NCBI RefSeq assembly: GCF_039555335.1
Contig: NC_092642.1
Coordinates: 15,963,208 to 16,027,207 of the forward strand
Length of the DNA stretch: 64,000 nt
From: Amphiura filiformis
Lineage: Eukaryota > Echinodermata > Ophiuroidea > Amphilepidida > Amphiuridae
Direction of reading: 5' to 3'
Numbering within the stretch: the first letter of the stretch is position 1; each line of letters starts with the position of its first letter. Position numbers and translations under genes: made by a program. Positions 24,498 through 36,200 of this stretch are shown here, one piece after another. Under the pieces are notes generated by a model that had not been told where the DNA came from, ran no database searches, and saw only the letters and a program-made list of their open reading frames with translations.

Positions 24498-25730
24498 GAG
24501 TGGAGGAGTGTAATGATAAATGATAAATCTCATAATGCCATCTTTAGCCTTTTGTTTACTAAAAAAGACGCGCTTTGTAAAGATAGATTAGCCGTTTTAT
24601 GCATAAAGAGCACGAACGTTTGGGAAAGGTTTCAAACAAATAATAAAGACACTGATGTGATGATGAAATTGCGTAAGTTGGGAAATATCTCAAATGCCGC
24701 AATGTTTTGTTTTGGTTTTAGGAATTTGACCTTAAAATTTAAGACTTCATAACATCAGTCGAAATCAACAAAAGGTATTTCAACAGTATATGGCATCATT
24801 CTTTCTCTAGAATGTTTTATATATGTATGTGAAATAGCTTCAACAATGGTTCGCTGCATAATGGTAAAAACAGCCTTGACCTAAAAAAGGGCGAGAGGTA
24901 CCATATTTACGGATTCAGGCTAAATTTAAAATTGATATAAAACATTTGTTTTTTGAACGATTACAAAAATTAATTTTTGTCATATAAAGAAATTGTGTCT
25001 GGCGTGAATTACACTACAGTTTTTATTCTTAGGGCTCTTTGACTTCTTCAAATGATTTTTTTAATGATAGAGTGAATCCCCTGGCCCTCTATAATTACGC
25101 ACAAAAGATCGAGTCCCCTTAAATCTGATACATACCTACTTGTCACCACTACAAGCAAAGGTATGCATCGATTTAGCAATGTGGTTACATTTGTTTATAT
25201 GTGTAAACTGGCACTCCAAATGAAACAAAAACTCACAATTAATTGATAAATTTGACATGATTTAATTATACTACATGTTGTCATTAAATTACATCAGGAT
25301 ATGACCACATCAAGTCATTAAAAACATGATTTTGTTTATATCGCTCATTCTACAAACTCCGATGCCAATAGCCTTTTTTCCATTCTTTGGTCCACAAACA
25401 CTTTGTCGAGCATTTAGGGCATCAAATATGTTGTTTTTCTGGTAGAACTCAACGAGATCTACCCGGACATATATAGTTTTCCTACTTTAAATGCTTTTTT
25501 CAGCCTGATTAACCCTTGCAAAGGCTCAAAAATCGCTAAAAATGCGTTTCCACTGCTCAAGTGTCACATCTAACCCTGAATATTTTCTTTTGAATAAATG
25601 CGATTTCTTTACATCTTTGTTGTTTTTTAATTAGATAACGCACCATCATATTGTTTATCAACATTATTTTTTAGTGATTAAAACGTCTTTGTGTAATTCT
25701 AAAATAAATTGCACTTTCCACCAAAACGCT
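24498..25730. other. intergenic, nothing recognised
   Basis: AT-rich DNA with no supported feature. Confidence 0.4.
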
Positions 25731-26242
25731 GTGAGCTACGTTACCCTTTTTAACACACGTTATTGGAAAGAAGTAAAACAGAGGTATCAATGTAATTTGC
25801 GGTTTTTGAAAGGAAACACTCATAGGTTTTAAAAATCACAGTAAAAATTGTGATGCTGTAGCATTTTTTTTTAGAAATGTTGTAAACATTGAAATTTCGA
25901 CCGACCATGTTAAGATTGGTGAGCTACGTTACCAGGATTCTATAGTATGCACTTGTATTACATGTACTTCCTAATAATATGTGAAAGCTACCAGTGGTCG
26001 AACGCCATTTATATTAGAATTAACCGACATAACGTTCTAACGTTTGCAAATCACATTAAAAACATTAAAAACCATTGAACTGCGTTACTGTGAGCAACGT
26101 TACACACTCATTTACGCATCTTCAAAACTTCTCTGAAATGGTGAAATCTGTTTTACATTTCACTCAAGTGATCTTTAGTTTGCTTTTTATGACCTTGGAT
26201 TGAGTAAAACCAGCCCATTTTGTAGTCGGTAACGTAGCTCAC
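25731..26242. mobile_element. possible TIR element with internal copies of its end motif
   Basis: GTGAGCTACGTTACC occurs at 25731-25745 and 25919-25933, with a near copy at 26090-26104. Its exact inverse GGTAACGTAGCTCAC lies at 26228-26242. The outer pair gives 15-bp inverted ends of a 512-bp unit. Confidence 0.5.
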
Positions 26243-26779
26243 ATTACATTGAGTTTTAGTGTTAAAAAACATCATGACTTCCTGAAAGAAAAATATGCAA
26301 GTGGTGTTGGCAATTTTTTACATCTGAAAGTAGTGATACATTTACTCTTAAAAAACACAAAAAGCAGGTCTTTTTGAACAACTTTTATTGTTTCAATTTT
26401 TATAGTGGATTGGCACCGGATTTTGTAGAATAAGCGATATGTTGTGTTATCAAGCAAAATGAGTTGGATGTACATGTAGTGAAAATGTAATTTTGGGACA
26501 CAGCAGCATGAAGTTTCTATTGTTTTTATTCCATTGTGTATGCGGTACTGCAATGAGTCAACAAAAATAGAGATCCCAGTCGACGGGGATATTGAAAGTG
26601 CCTGGGTATCAATTGCGACCTAAAATCTGGCTATTGCTATGTGTGGTAAAGCAGACTTTTCCCTGGTTTCAGTTCTTTGTTGTTAGACAACTTTCGTTGC
26701 CTGTTTATGTTTTGAAGATTGATTCAATAATCAAAACAAGAGCATTGACGAGAGGTACACAACTCCTTGAACTTAACTT

Positions 26780-26950
26780 TTCTAGTTGAAATTCAGTCAC
26801 CCCCTATGGTAGACATCTTAATCTCCCACACAGGGATGCAGATTTCAAATGGAGTCAGCTATTCTGGTAATTTGAAATTCACACTCCATGTGTGGAAGAT
26901 GAAGTTCATATCTTCAATATGGGGCGTATGGATGTCAACTGGATTAGCCA
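26780..26950. mobile_element. foldback element, family A copy next to the cyclophilin 3' end
   Basis: Family A arms with decayed outer ends. It lies about 70 bp beyond the cyclophilin poly(A) signal. Confidence 0.7.
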
Positions 26951-27020
26951 ATAGGCCTACTGACAACAGACTTTGTTATTCAGGTCTACCGTATAAGTAT
27001 CTTGTTTTATAGGAGCAATT

Positions 27021-27026
27021 TTTATT
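27021..27026 (-). promoter_or_regulatory. poly(A) signal AATAAA of the PPIF-like gene
   Basis: AATAAA on the minus strand about 63 nt after the TGA, a fitting distance for a short 3' UTR. Confidence 0.5.
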
Positions 27027-27088
27027 GGATCCAAAGTATAAAAGCACTTCATTTCTAAAAGTTGCCTACATAGCAGACAAATGAGTTC

Positions 27089-27221
27089 TCATATTTCGCC
27101 GCATTTATCTATGACGATTTTCTGTCTCGTATTGCCGCCCTGTGTTCCATTTTTTTCCATCTCCTTGACAACATCCATACCGCTAACGACTTTACCAAAC
27201 ACTACATGTGCGCCATCCAAC
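27089..27221 (-). CDS. PPIF: PPIF-like exon 6 (terminal)
   Basis: Encodes [20 protein letters not shown] ... IVIDKCGEI and TGA. The acceptor is TGTCTGTAG. Contains the active-site His. Confidence 0.92.
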
Positions 27222-30200
27222 CTACAGACAAAAAATACAACAGGATAGAATTGTGTCAATTGACTGGTGTAAAAGTGTTAGAAACAATTGAGTGTCCATG
27301 GCAACCAAAACATGCTAAGTTCAACCTCAAATGTGATCGTCCACCTCAAACCTCTCCTGAAGTCAGCCCCCAGTCAACATTTGTTGTTTTATTTCATATT
27401 TGTGATCAGCTCCAACAAAACCCGGAACAAGTCGCCAGACATGTTTTTGAGTTATAGGCCTTTAAAGATGACATTCCCATAAAAAAATCCAACTTTGGAA
27501 TTCTTAATTTCATGGTATTTGACTGAGGGACTAAGTGGACTTTCAAATCGTTGAAAGTACTTATTAAAAAGAGGTTTATTCAATCAATTAGAGAATAAAT
27601 GATAATATTTTGTCTTTTGCCTATCCAATATCGTGTCATAATGGATGGGCTGGCCAATATTTTGAGTAGTGGATGCCGGCGTAGCCTGTATCCACTACGA
27701 TAAAAATATTGGCCAGCCTATCCATTATGACACGATATTAGATAGGCAAAAGACAAAATCCTATCTTTTATTCTCATTCTTATTCAGTTTTAATTTAATT
27801 TTTGCGAGAAAAACTGCCTTTTTTCAGAAAAAAATAAAGTTACTTTTGTGAGGACATCCCCGTTGTTTTAAATGAACGAAACCATCATGAACATCTAAGC
27901 CACCGAATCGCGTTTTAGTTCTCGACGTGCATTACGCTTGAACACATTATCGCGCGATCATTGAGGAGCAACAAAGCGTGCCGCCGCTATGCGTGGCGGC
28001 GCCGCCTGACTAATATCACTATCAACTATTGTGAGATATTATACACCAGAAAACCAATCAAATTACGTGAATTCTTTACAAGACGCCCCCCATTGAATAA
28101 GAATAAGTAATGAACTATGGTAATCCCTGTTCAAACCTGTGTAAGGCAGGAAACTAATTGGCATATTACTCAGTACAGTAATTTGGCAAAAATATCAAGG
28201 TATCATACAAAATTATCCATATCTTGAATGCCATTTATATAATTTTGTTATCATTTTAAGCTTATTGTCTAGTGCTTACATTTGTATTCAAATCATGAAA
28301 AGTCAAAAATGCGACTTGTTCTTGGTTTTGTCAGAACGGGTCACATTCATAACTTCATTTGATATCTTAATGCAGAGTTATGGTTGGTTGAACTTTGCAC
28401 TTCATGCACATATGAATACAACTTCCATGCAAATTTTGCACTGTAATTCAAAATCAAATTTGCCGACTTTACAAAAGGTTTGTGGTGGACGGTCACAAAT
28501 GATGCTGTGGATATTAACCAAAACAGAATTTGAAGTTTTTCTTGTCATTGCCAAAAAAAAACCAAAAAAAAACTAGAAATGTCGCGGTTTTTTGACGCAA
28601 GGCGTTGAATGGGATGCCTCCACCCTGATGACCCCAAAATGACCTTGCAATGACCCCTTGGTGACCCTGAAATGACCTTCCAAAAATTTGGCTCTAAATG
28701 TTGAGTGTACCCACCAAGTTTCATGCCCATACGACCAATTTTATTAATTTGACCTCAGATGACCCCTTGGTGACCCGAAATGACCTTTAAAAATTTGGCT
28801 CTAAATGTTGTCTGTACCCACCAAGTTTAAAGCCAATACAACCAATTTTATTAATTTGACCTCAGATGACCCCTTGGTGACCCCGCAATGACCTTCCAGA
28901 CATTTGGCTCTAAATGTTGACTGTACCCACCAAGTTTTAAGCCCATATGACAATTTTAAGTAATTTGACCTCAGATGACCCCTTGGTGACCCCGGATGAC
29001 CCCAAAATGACCTTCCAAAAATTTGGCTCTAAATGTTGTCTGTACCCGTTACCCACCAAGTTTCAAGCCCATATGACCAATTTTATTAATTTGACCTCAG
29101 ATGACCCTTTGGTGACCCCGCAATGACCTTCCAGAAATTTGGTTTTAAATGTTGACTGTACCCACCAAGTTTCAAGCCCATATGACAATTTTTAGTAATT
29201 TGACCTCAGATGACCCTTGGTGATCCCGGATGACCCCAAAATGACCTTCCAAAAATTTGGCTCTAAATGTTGACTATACTTACCAAGTTTCATGCCCATA
29301 GGATTTGAACTGTCCATATGAGACCAAATTTACAAGTTGACCTCAAATGACCTTTGACCTCAGTATATGACCTTGAACCTCACCAAAAAAAAAGTATCCA
29401 TAGTTTTTGACCATGACCCACCTATCCTGAAAATCTGAAGTCAATCCGCCCATCCATGCCGAGATAGAGCATCCGGACGGACGGAAGCGTGGAAGCATGG
29501 ACAGTGCAAAAACAGTATGCCTCGCGGTGGAGGCATAAAACAGGCAGTTATAAATTTACTTTATTTGGACTAAGCATGATTTCACATTTATCATAGTCAC
29601 AGAAATACTTATATTCCGGACAGCATTTACATTCTGGTTACTTAGGCACCAGATTTGTATGTTATCACAATTAACAATTACAATACTAGTCATTTCATAA
29701 AAAATAGAGATTGACCAAGCATTGAATGGTTAATCGAAAGATCAAACTAATTTGGTTCTGTATTGCCTCATTTCTCCCTAATTTAGTTTTATTTTATCAT
29801 TTTAAAAAACAATGTCGGCTGTACAAAAACAACAAGATACCAAACAAAACCACAATGCTTACCATGGTGTTTGTGCTACAGTGATAAAAAACTGGGAACC
29901 ATTGGTATTTGGCCCTGCATTTGCCATAGATAACAAACCTGTATAGGCATAAATAAGGAAAGGTAGAGAATTTATGTATTAGCAGAAATCATAATTGAGC
30001 CAGAAAATATAGCATACTACTACCAGCATGCTGTATATGTATCAACATGTAAAGGGAAGGGACCTGGGATGTACCAGGATCCCCAAGCCAGGGGACCTAA
30101 AAGATGTGAGGGTAAAATTTACAAGTAATGTAATTAAGCGATATAATTTTCATTAACAACTAGTTTTAACCATATTGCTATTGTGCAATACAACAACCAT

Positions 30201-33200
30201 TTGCAATTTTAATGCTAAAATGGGCCAAGATTAGGACAATTGTGGCCTAAACCAGGCAAGCCAAGGGAAGATGCATATTAAAACTTTGAGTCAAATTCGT
30301 TCTCATAATTCAAACCTTTTGTCCAGGTATTTTGAGCAAAGGGGAGGAACTTGCACCACCCCAGCCTCTTTCCGCTAAGCACAATCATCTTAAGGGGGTA
30401 CTACACCCCTGACCAATTTTGTGCCTATTTTGCATTCATCTCAAAAATTATAGCGCATTGGTGACAGGTAAGATATGTATATACATTATAGGGGCACAGA
30501 CTACAACTACTGCACTGAAAATTCAGCAACTCATCAATGCAAGTAGTTATTGATTTATTGATCAAATATTGGATTTCCCTCATTTTTGACTGCAACTCCA
30601 CAACTGTTGTCTGTGCTGAAATAAAATTTCCAGTGCAGTAGTTGTAGTCCTTGCCCCTATAATATACATATCTTACTTGTCACATGCACTATAATTTTTG
30701 AGAAAAATGCAAAAATAGGCACAAAATTGGGCAGGGGTGTAGAACCCCCTTAAGTCGTTGTGCTATTTGAATCTCTGGCTTATAATTATGTGCCACAGCA
30801 ATACATTACATTTGAAAACTCCAGGTATGCTATAAATCACACTCCTCAAGATGTCGAGATATGCTGTGAGTGTCAGACCTGTATACATTCCTGAGAGAGT
30901 GTGCTACATATATTTAGGTGTGCTCTGAATCACATTCCTCATGACCATGATAGGGGAGTGATTGTGTGCAATTCCTCTCCCGTCCTTGAAGTGACTAGCC
31001 TTATTAAAGGAGACATTCTTCATCATGATTACATATCAAAATTTATTTCACCTGGGTCTTTCTACACATACATATGTACCTGGTTTATCATGCTTTAGTT
31101 TAAAATTCTCATCCTTGAATTTGTTGCCATAGATACTCTTTCCACCGGTGCCATCTCCACGTGTGAAATCACCTCCTTGACACATGAAGCCAGGGATGAT
31201 TCGATGAAATGCAGAACCCTCGTAGCCAAATCCTTTCTCCTTTGTGCAAAGTGCTCGGAAATTTTCTGCAAGAAACATACACTTAAGGATTATTACATAC
31301 ACTGTATTATGGTGCTTTCATTGACACAGTTGATGTCGACAATCATCGAGTTGAATGCGGTTAATGGGAGGGGGGAACCATCACTCAGAAAGCCCTTACT
31401 CAGAAGGCCCACTATTCAGAAAACCCATCAAATTCTGAATAGCAGGCTTGTTTTCATTTCAAATGAACTGCTAACCAGAAGACCTGCTAATAAGAAAACC
31501 TGGTAATCAGAAGGCCCACTACTCAGAAATATTTTCTGAGAAATATTTTCTGAGAAATATTTTCTGAGTAGCGGGTATTTTCTGAGTAGCGGGCCTTCTA
31601 ATTAACGGGCCCTTTGCAGGGTAAGGGTCATGGTAAGGGGTTAGGGTTAGGGTTGGATACAACTCGCTAGTCAGAAAACAAATTCTGTAGCGGGACTTCA
31701 ACAAAAAGCCACTATTCAGAAGTCTGTTATTCAGAAGGCCCGCTACTCAGAAAATTCTGACTAGTGAGCCACCTGAATAATGGGTTTTCTGAATAGCGAG
31801 TCTTCTAACTACTGGGTCTTCTGAGTGACGGGCTGCACCCACTATTCCGTATGTGAGAGTATGCAAGACTCCAAGTCCGAAGTCAACATCTATATGTACA
31901 TGTATGCAACTAAGCATCCACTTGTGCCTATTTAAAGCAGTGAGATGGCAAGAGCCATATTTTGCTAGGTTTAGCCATTTAAATACAAACCTTGTACTAA
32001 TAAATACTTCATTGATCTTATAGGAAATGAGTAAAGGAAGCCAATAATCATATTTATATTTCCACAGATCTTGTGGTTCTTGATAAAAAAAATAATTTGG
32101 GTTTTCCCCCTCCTGAGAAAAACCATGTACATGGGGAATGATGGGGCCAATGACACCCCTTATCATATCAAGCCTTGGGATTTCCTTTATTTAAGTAGAA
32201 TCCACATCTTTTCTCTTGAGTGTCACCTTTACTTGTCTTAACACCACTAGGTCACACTCCCCAGTCCGCTATGACTCACGCAAGCTATAAAAAATACAAT
32301 TTTCTGTGGGTAGTCAGATTTTTTCATATTCTTACATTGATGCCTACCATCTAATCTGTTTCCACTTAACTATAACATAGTTATATTTTTGCTCCAGAAG
32401 AGAACTTACCTGCTGTATGAGGCACTACATCTTTATGCAACTGTACAAAAAAATAAAAATAAATAATTATTATAGTATTATTTTCTTAACCTCCATCATG
32501 CATAAATGAATATTTAAGCAACATAGACCAATGGGCCAATCAGTAAACGAGTAATTGACTTTTAACCACTCCCATTTTGCGACAACTTCTGGGTCAACCA
32601 GTCAATCGTACAGTGTCAGCAAGTTTGCATTCACGTAATGTTATTGACAATAATATTTACATAAATCTTTAAAATCTTATCCGGAAAATGGAAGGAAATA
32701 GTCAAATATTTGCATCAAAATGCGATGTAATGCGATGCAATACCGGCGACCGGGGGCTTTGTAAAATTGTATTACCTGTTGCTCAACACATTTTATGTAC
32801 GGATGCAAAAATGTTTTTGTAGGACGTGCATTATCTGACCAGGTTTTACAGTTGTTCGTCTGATCGGATGCATAGATTTTGAAGGCTAGTGGGAGCCTTG
32901 TTGAGTTTACTATATTGCATAGTGCATGCATTCATGTACTTGTATGCTACATGGAGATATGTCTTTGTGCCGCTGAGCCATAAATGTTTTACAAACACCT
33001 GCTTACTCAATTTTATCAAATCAATTTTAAGATATATGTTGTCGAAAAATTCTGTATGCAAAAGGCTATAAAAAGGAACAATTGATTTATTGTCAAGTGT
33101 CAAAGCCAAGTCCGCCTTGAATACAGTATGACGAGGCTGAGCAAAGTCAGAGCACATGGAAGTCTGCACAAAGTCAGTCAAAGTCCATCAGAACTTGAGT

Positions 33201-36200
33201 TGAATTTCAATAAAGGGTAGATTTGGGTGCAAACACTAACACAAAATATGTTAATTCAATTTTAAAAGTGTTCATACTGACTTTTTTGGGTAAAGCCAAA
33301 TTTTCATTGTTGTAAGAGAAAGGGTAACAGTCAAGTTTTGATCATACAGATAGAGTTTGTATTTTGTAGTTGATGTCTTGCATCCCTTTGTTAGTAATTG
33401 TTTACACAATGTTTTCTCTTGAAGCAAAAACTTTAAAACTTTGTGATCCTAGCATCCTCTGTTATGACATTTTTCAGTAGATATCCACGAAAAAATCTTA
33501 TTCCCAATCTTAGTTGATTCTGATTTTGCATTTGCGAGTTATGCATGATTATGTGTATTACACTGCTCCATAGACAATTTGTTGTAATAAATTTCTTTCT
33601 GGTGTACCAGAACGTAATTCAAATTTCACGATATTTTTGTCAAACAAATTAATCTACAAGAAATTTTTGGTACATAAACATTATGTAGCCAGAGGTTTCC
33701 AGTAGTATAACAAATCTCAACTTTTTTGGAGAAAAGTGGGGGGATGATGCTGTGGATCACGAAATGACCTTTTACGTTTTAGTATTTACAGTCTTGCGTT
33801 GCAAGTTGGTGGTAATGTTTGATCTGAATGTTTGATTTATACTGGCCTTAGTAAACAATGGTAAATAAAAACCTACCTCAAATGTGATCTTCCCCATTGG
33901 TTTGCCATTTGCAGATACCTCAAAGAAACATCTGGGATTCTTGGAAGTACTGGAACAGTACCGCTGGCAGGATATTGCTGAAATCCTAGAAGACAAGAAG
34001 ATTTGAAGGGTCAGTTTGTTACACACCGCTAGAATCCATTGTATATTCGCTATTTAAAAATATTGCAATATTTAGCTATATTTCACCTTATTAACAAAAC
34101 CATCCGTCAATAGAACCTTGTTATATACTCAACGGAACCAATGGAACATCCGTAGAGTACAGTGGACATTGTGTTTCTTTTCAAATTCAAGGATTTGTGA
34201 GATATTTTGGGATTTTGTTGTGTGTGGTCTCATCACTATACAATCAATTCAAATATGGCGTCGACCGTAACAACCAAACAATGACACAGCCGACTTCTCA
34301 AGGATAAAACTATGGGTGCGTAGCAATATTCTGCGTTTTATACGTGTAGATGAATGTGCGCTAGCTTCAGTTATATTTTTGGATGCAAATTAAGTACTGT
34401 AGAAGATGGATGTTTAAGTGCTAAAGACATATCATGTAAAGGGATGCACTACATGTCGGGTTCACACCCGTTTTGGATTGTCAATCTCAGATCTACATGT
34501 ATTCAGCGTTGACATTTTTTGCAACAAACACATTGTTTTTGTTTTACGTTTTAAATCATGAGGGATGAAAACTTTGTTGTATAATATTGATTTTTATGAT
34601 TTTTTTTCTCTTCTGATCAACAATGACTTGTTATTTATGACCGGAAAAAGTGTAATGTGTGTTACCGTAACGCAAGCCTCGAAATAAGCAGGCACCCAGG
34701 AGCCATTTACCCAATGGTCATAACATTTTGGCTCCTGGTCCACACCAAAATCAAGTGAACCAGGCTCTACATTTAAACAAAAATTAGAGCCTGGTGGTTA
34801 AACCGGTTTTGTATTTAATGTGTACAATTAAAGTCTAAATGACTCCTACCTAGCTCTTTAGCCAATTTTGTGCCTATTTTTGCATTTTTCTCAACAATTA
34901 TAGCGCATTGGTGACAAGTAAGATATATATATTATAGGGGCAAGGACTAAAAGTACTGCACTGAAAATTCAGCAACTCAAGGCAAGTAGTTATTGATTTA
35001 TTGATCAAATATTGGTTTTCCCTCATTTTTGACTGTAACTCCACAACTGTTGTCTGTGCTGAAACAAAATATCCAGTGCAATAGTTGTAGTCCTTGCCCC
35101 TATAATATACATATCTTACTTGTCACCAATGTTCTATAATTTTTGAGAAAAATGCAAAAATAGGCACAAAATTGTGCAGGGGTGTAGTACCCCCTTAAAC
35201 ATGTGGAGAGAGCTACAAGCAGTGTGCAAAACTCATACTAGCACAATGCTGATTTTGAACGTAATCACAATATTAAATGGGGGTGATGTTGATTCGACGG
35301 ACTCGGACATCAGGGGGAAGAGGTAAATTGAATTTAATCATAATCATGGTCAAATTAAGGAATTTTAAATGAATACGAGAGTGTGTTTGTTTTTTATCAG
35401 TGCTCAGTGCCAAGAGGGGGGCAAGCGATTTTTGGGGAGCCGAGGGGGGGGGCAAGCGATTTTGGCGAGCCATTTGGAAATTTTACCCCGGGGAGCTCAT
35501 AAATATTTGCACAGCCCTTAAGCTTACCAAGTTGCCTACATGGTCGATAATAGCGTCAATAATTGGCGAAAATCTGGATCGGAAACCCGGAATGAACCAG
35601 AAGTCAGTGTTTCTAGTTCATAGTTTATAATTTTAGCGCGAGTTTTAAGGGGCTGTGCAATAATTATGAGCCCTGGGTGGGGCAAGAAATTTTTGGCAAG
35701 CCGAAAGGGGGGGAAGCAATTTTTGGCGAGCCGTGAGGGGGGGCGATTTTTTGCACGCATTCATGGGTCGCCTTTTAAATAAAACGCTCTAAACGCTTAA
35801 ATATGCAAATTTTCCTGCTCACTTCGCTTCATAACATGTAAATTGGGATCCCAAAATTTGGCATGCGCAAGGGCAGGGCAAAGAATTTTTAAGGGCAGAG
35901 AACAAGCGATTTTTAGCGAGCTGTTTGGAATATTGCACAGCCCTTAAGTTTACCTATAAATTATTTTATAAACGGAAATTATCGTTCTAAAAAATGCAAC
36001 GCCCGGGGGCGTATTTAAGGAAATACGGTAAGTTGGCATGTTGGGAGATGAGGATCGCAATTCATGAGGCTGTGAATCACAGAACCCCAGGCCCTTTTAC
36101 AGTATTAAACAGTTTTATAAATTTAAAAATTAAAAAAATTTAAGTTAAAGGAGTATTTCGTGATCCTAGCATCCTCTAATTATGTCATTTTTCATTAGAT

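Larger units (their letters stand above)
27222..29862 (-). other. PPIF-like intron 5
   Basis: Contains a long hairpin (27607-27759) and the TGACC-rich minisatellite element (28600-29540). No additional exon is seen. Confidence 0.6.

Noticed and set aside
24384-24752. 122-codon + strand ORF
   Set aside because: Its first part is the antisense of a tRNA-like sequence; the rest shows no coding signal.
32677-33181. Minus ORFs in cyclophilin intron 2
   Set aside because: They lie in the correct intron with no splice support and no protein similarity that I can see.
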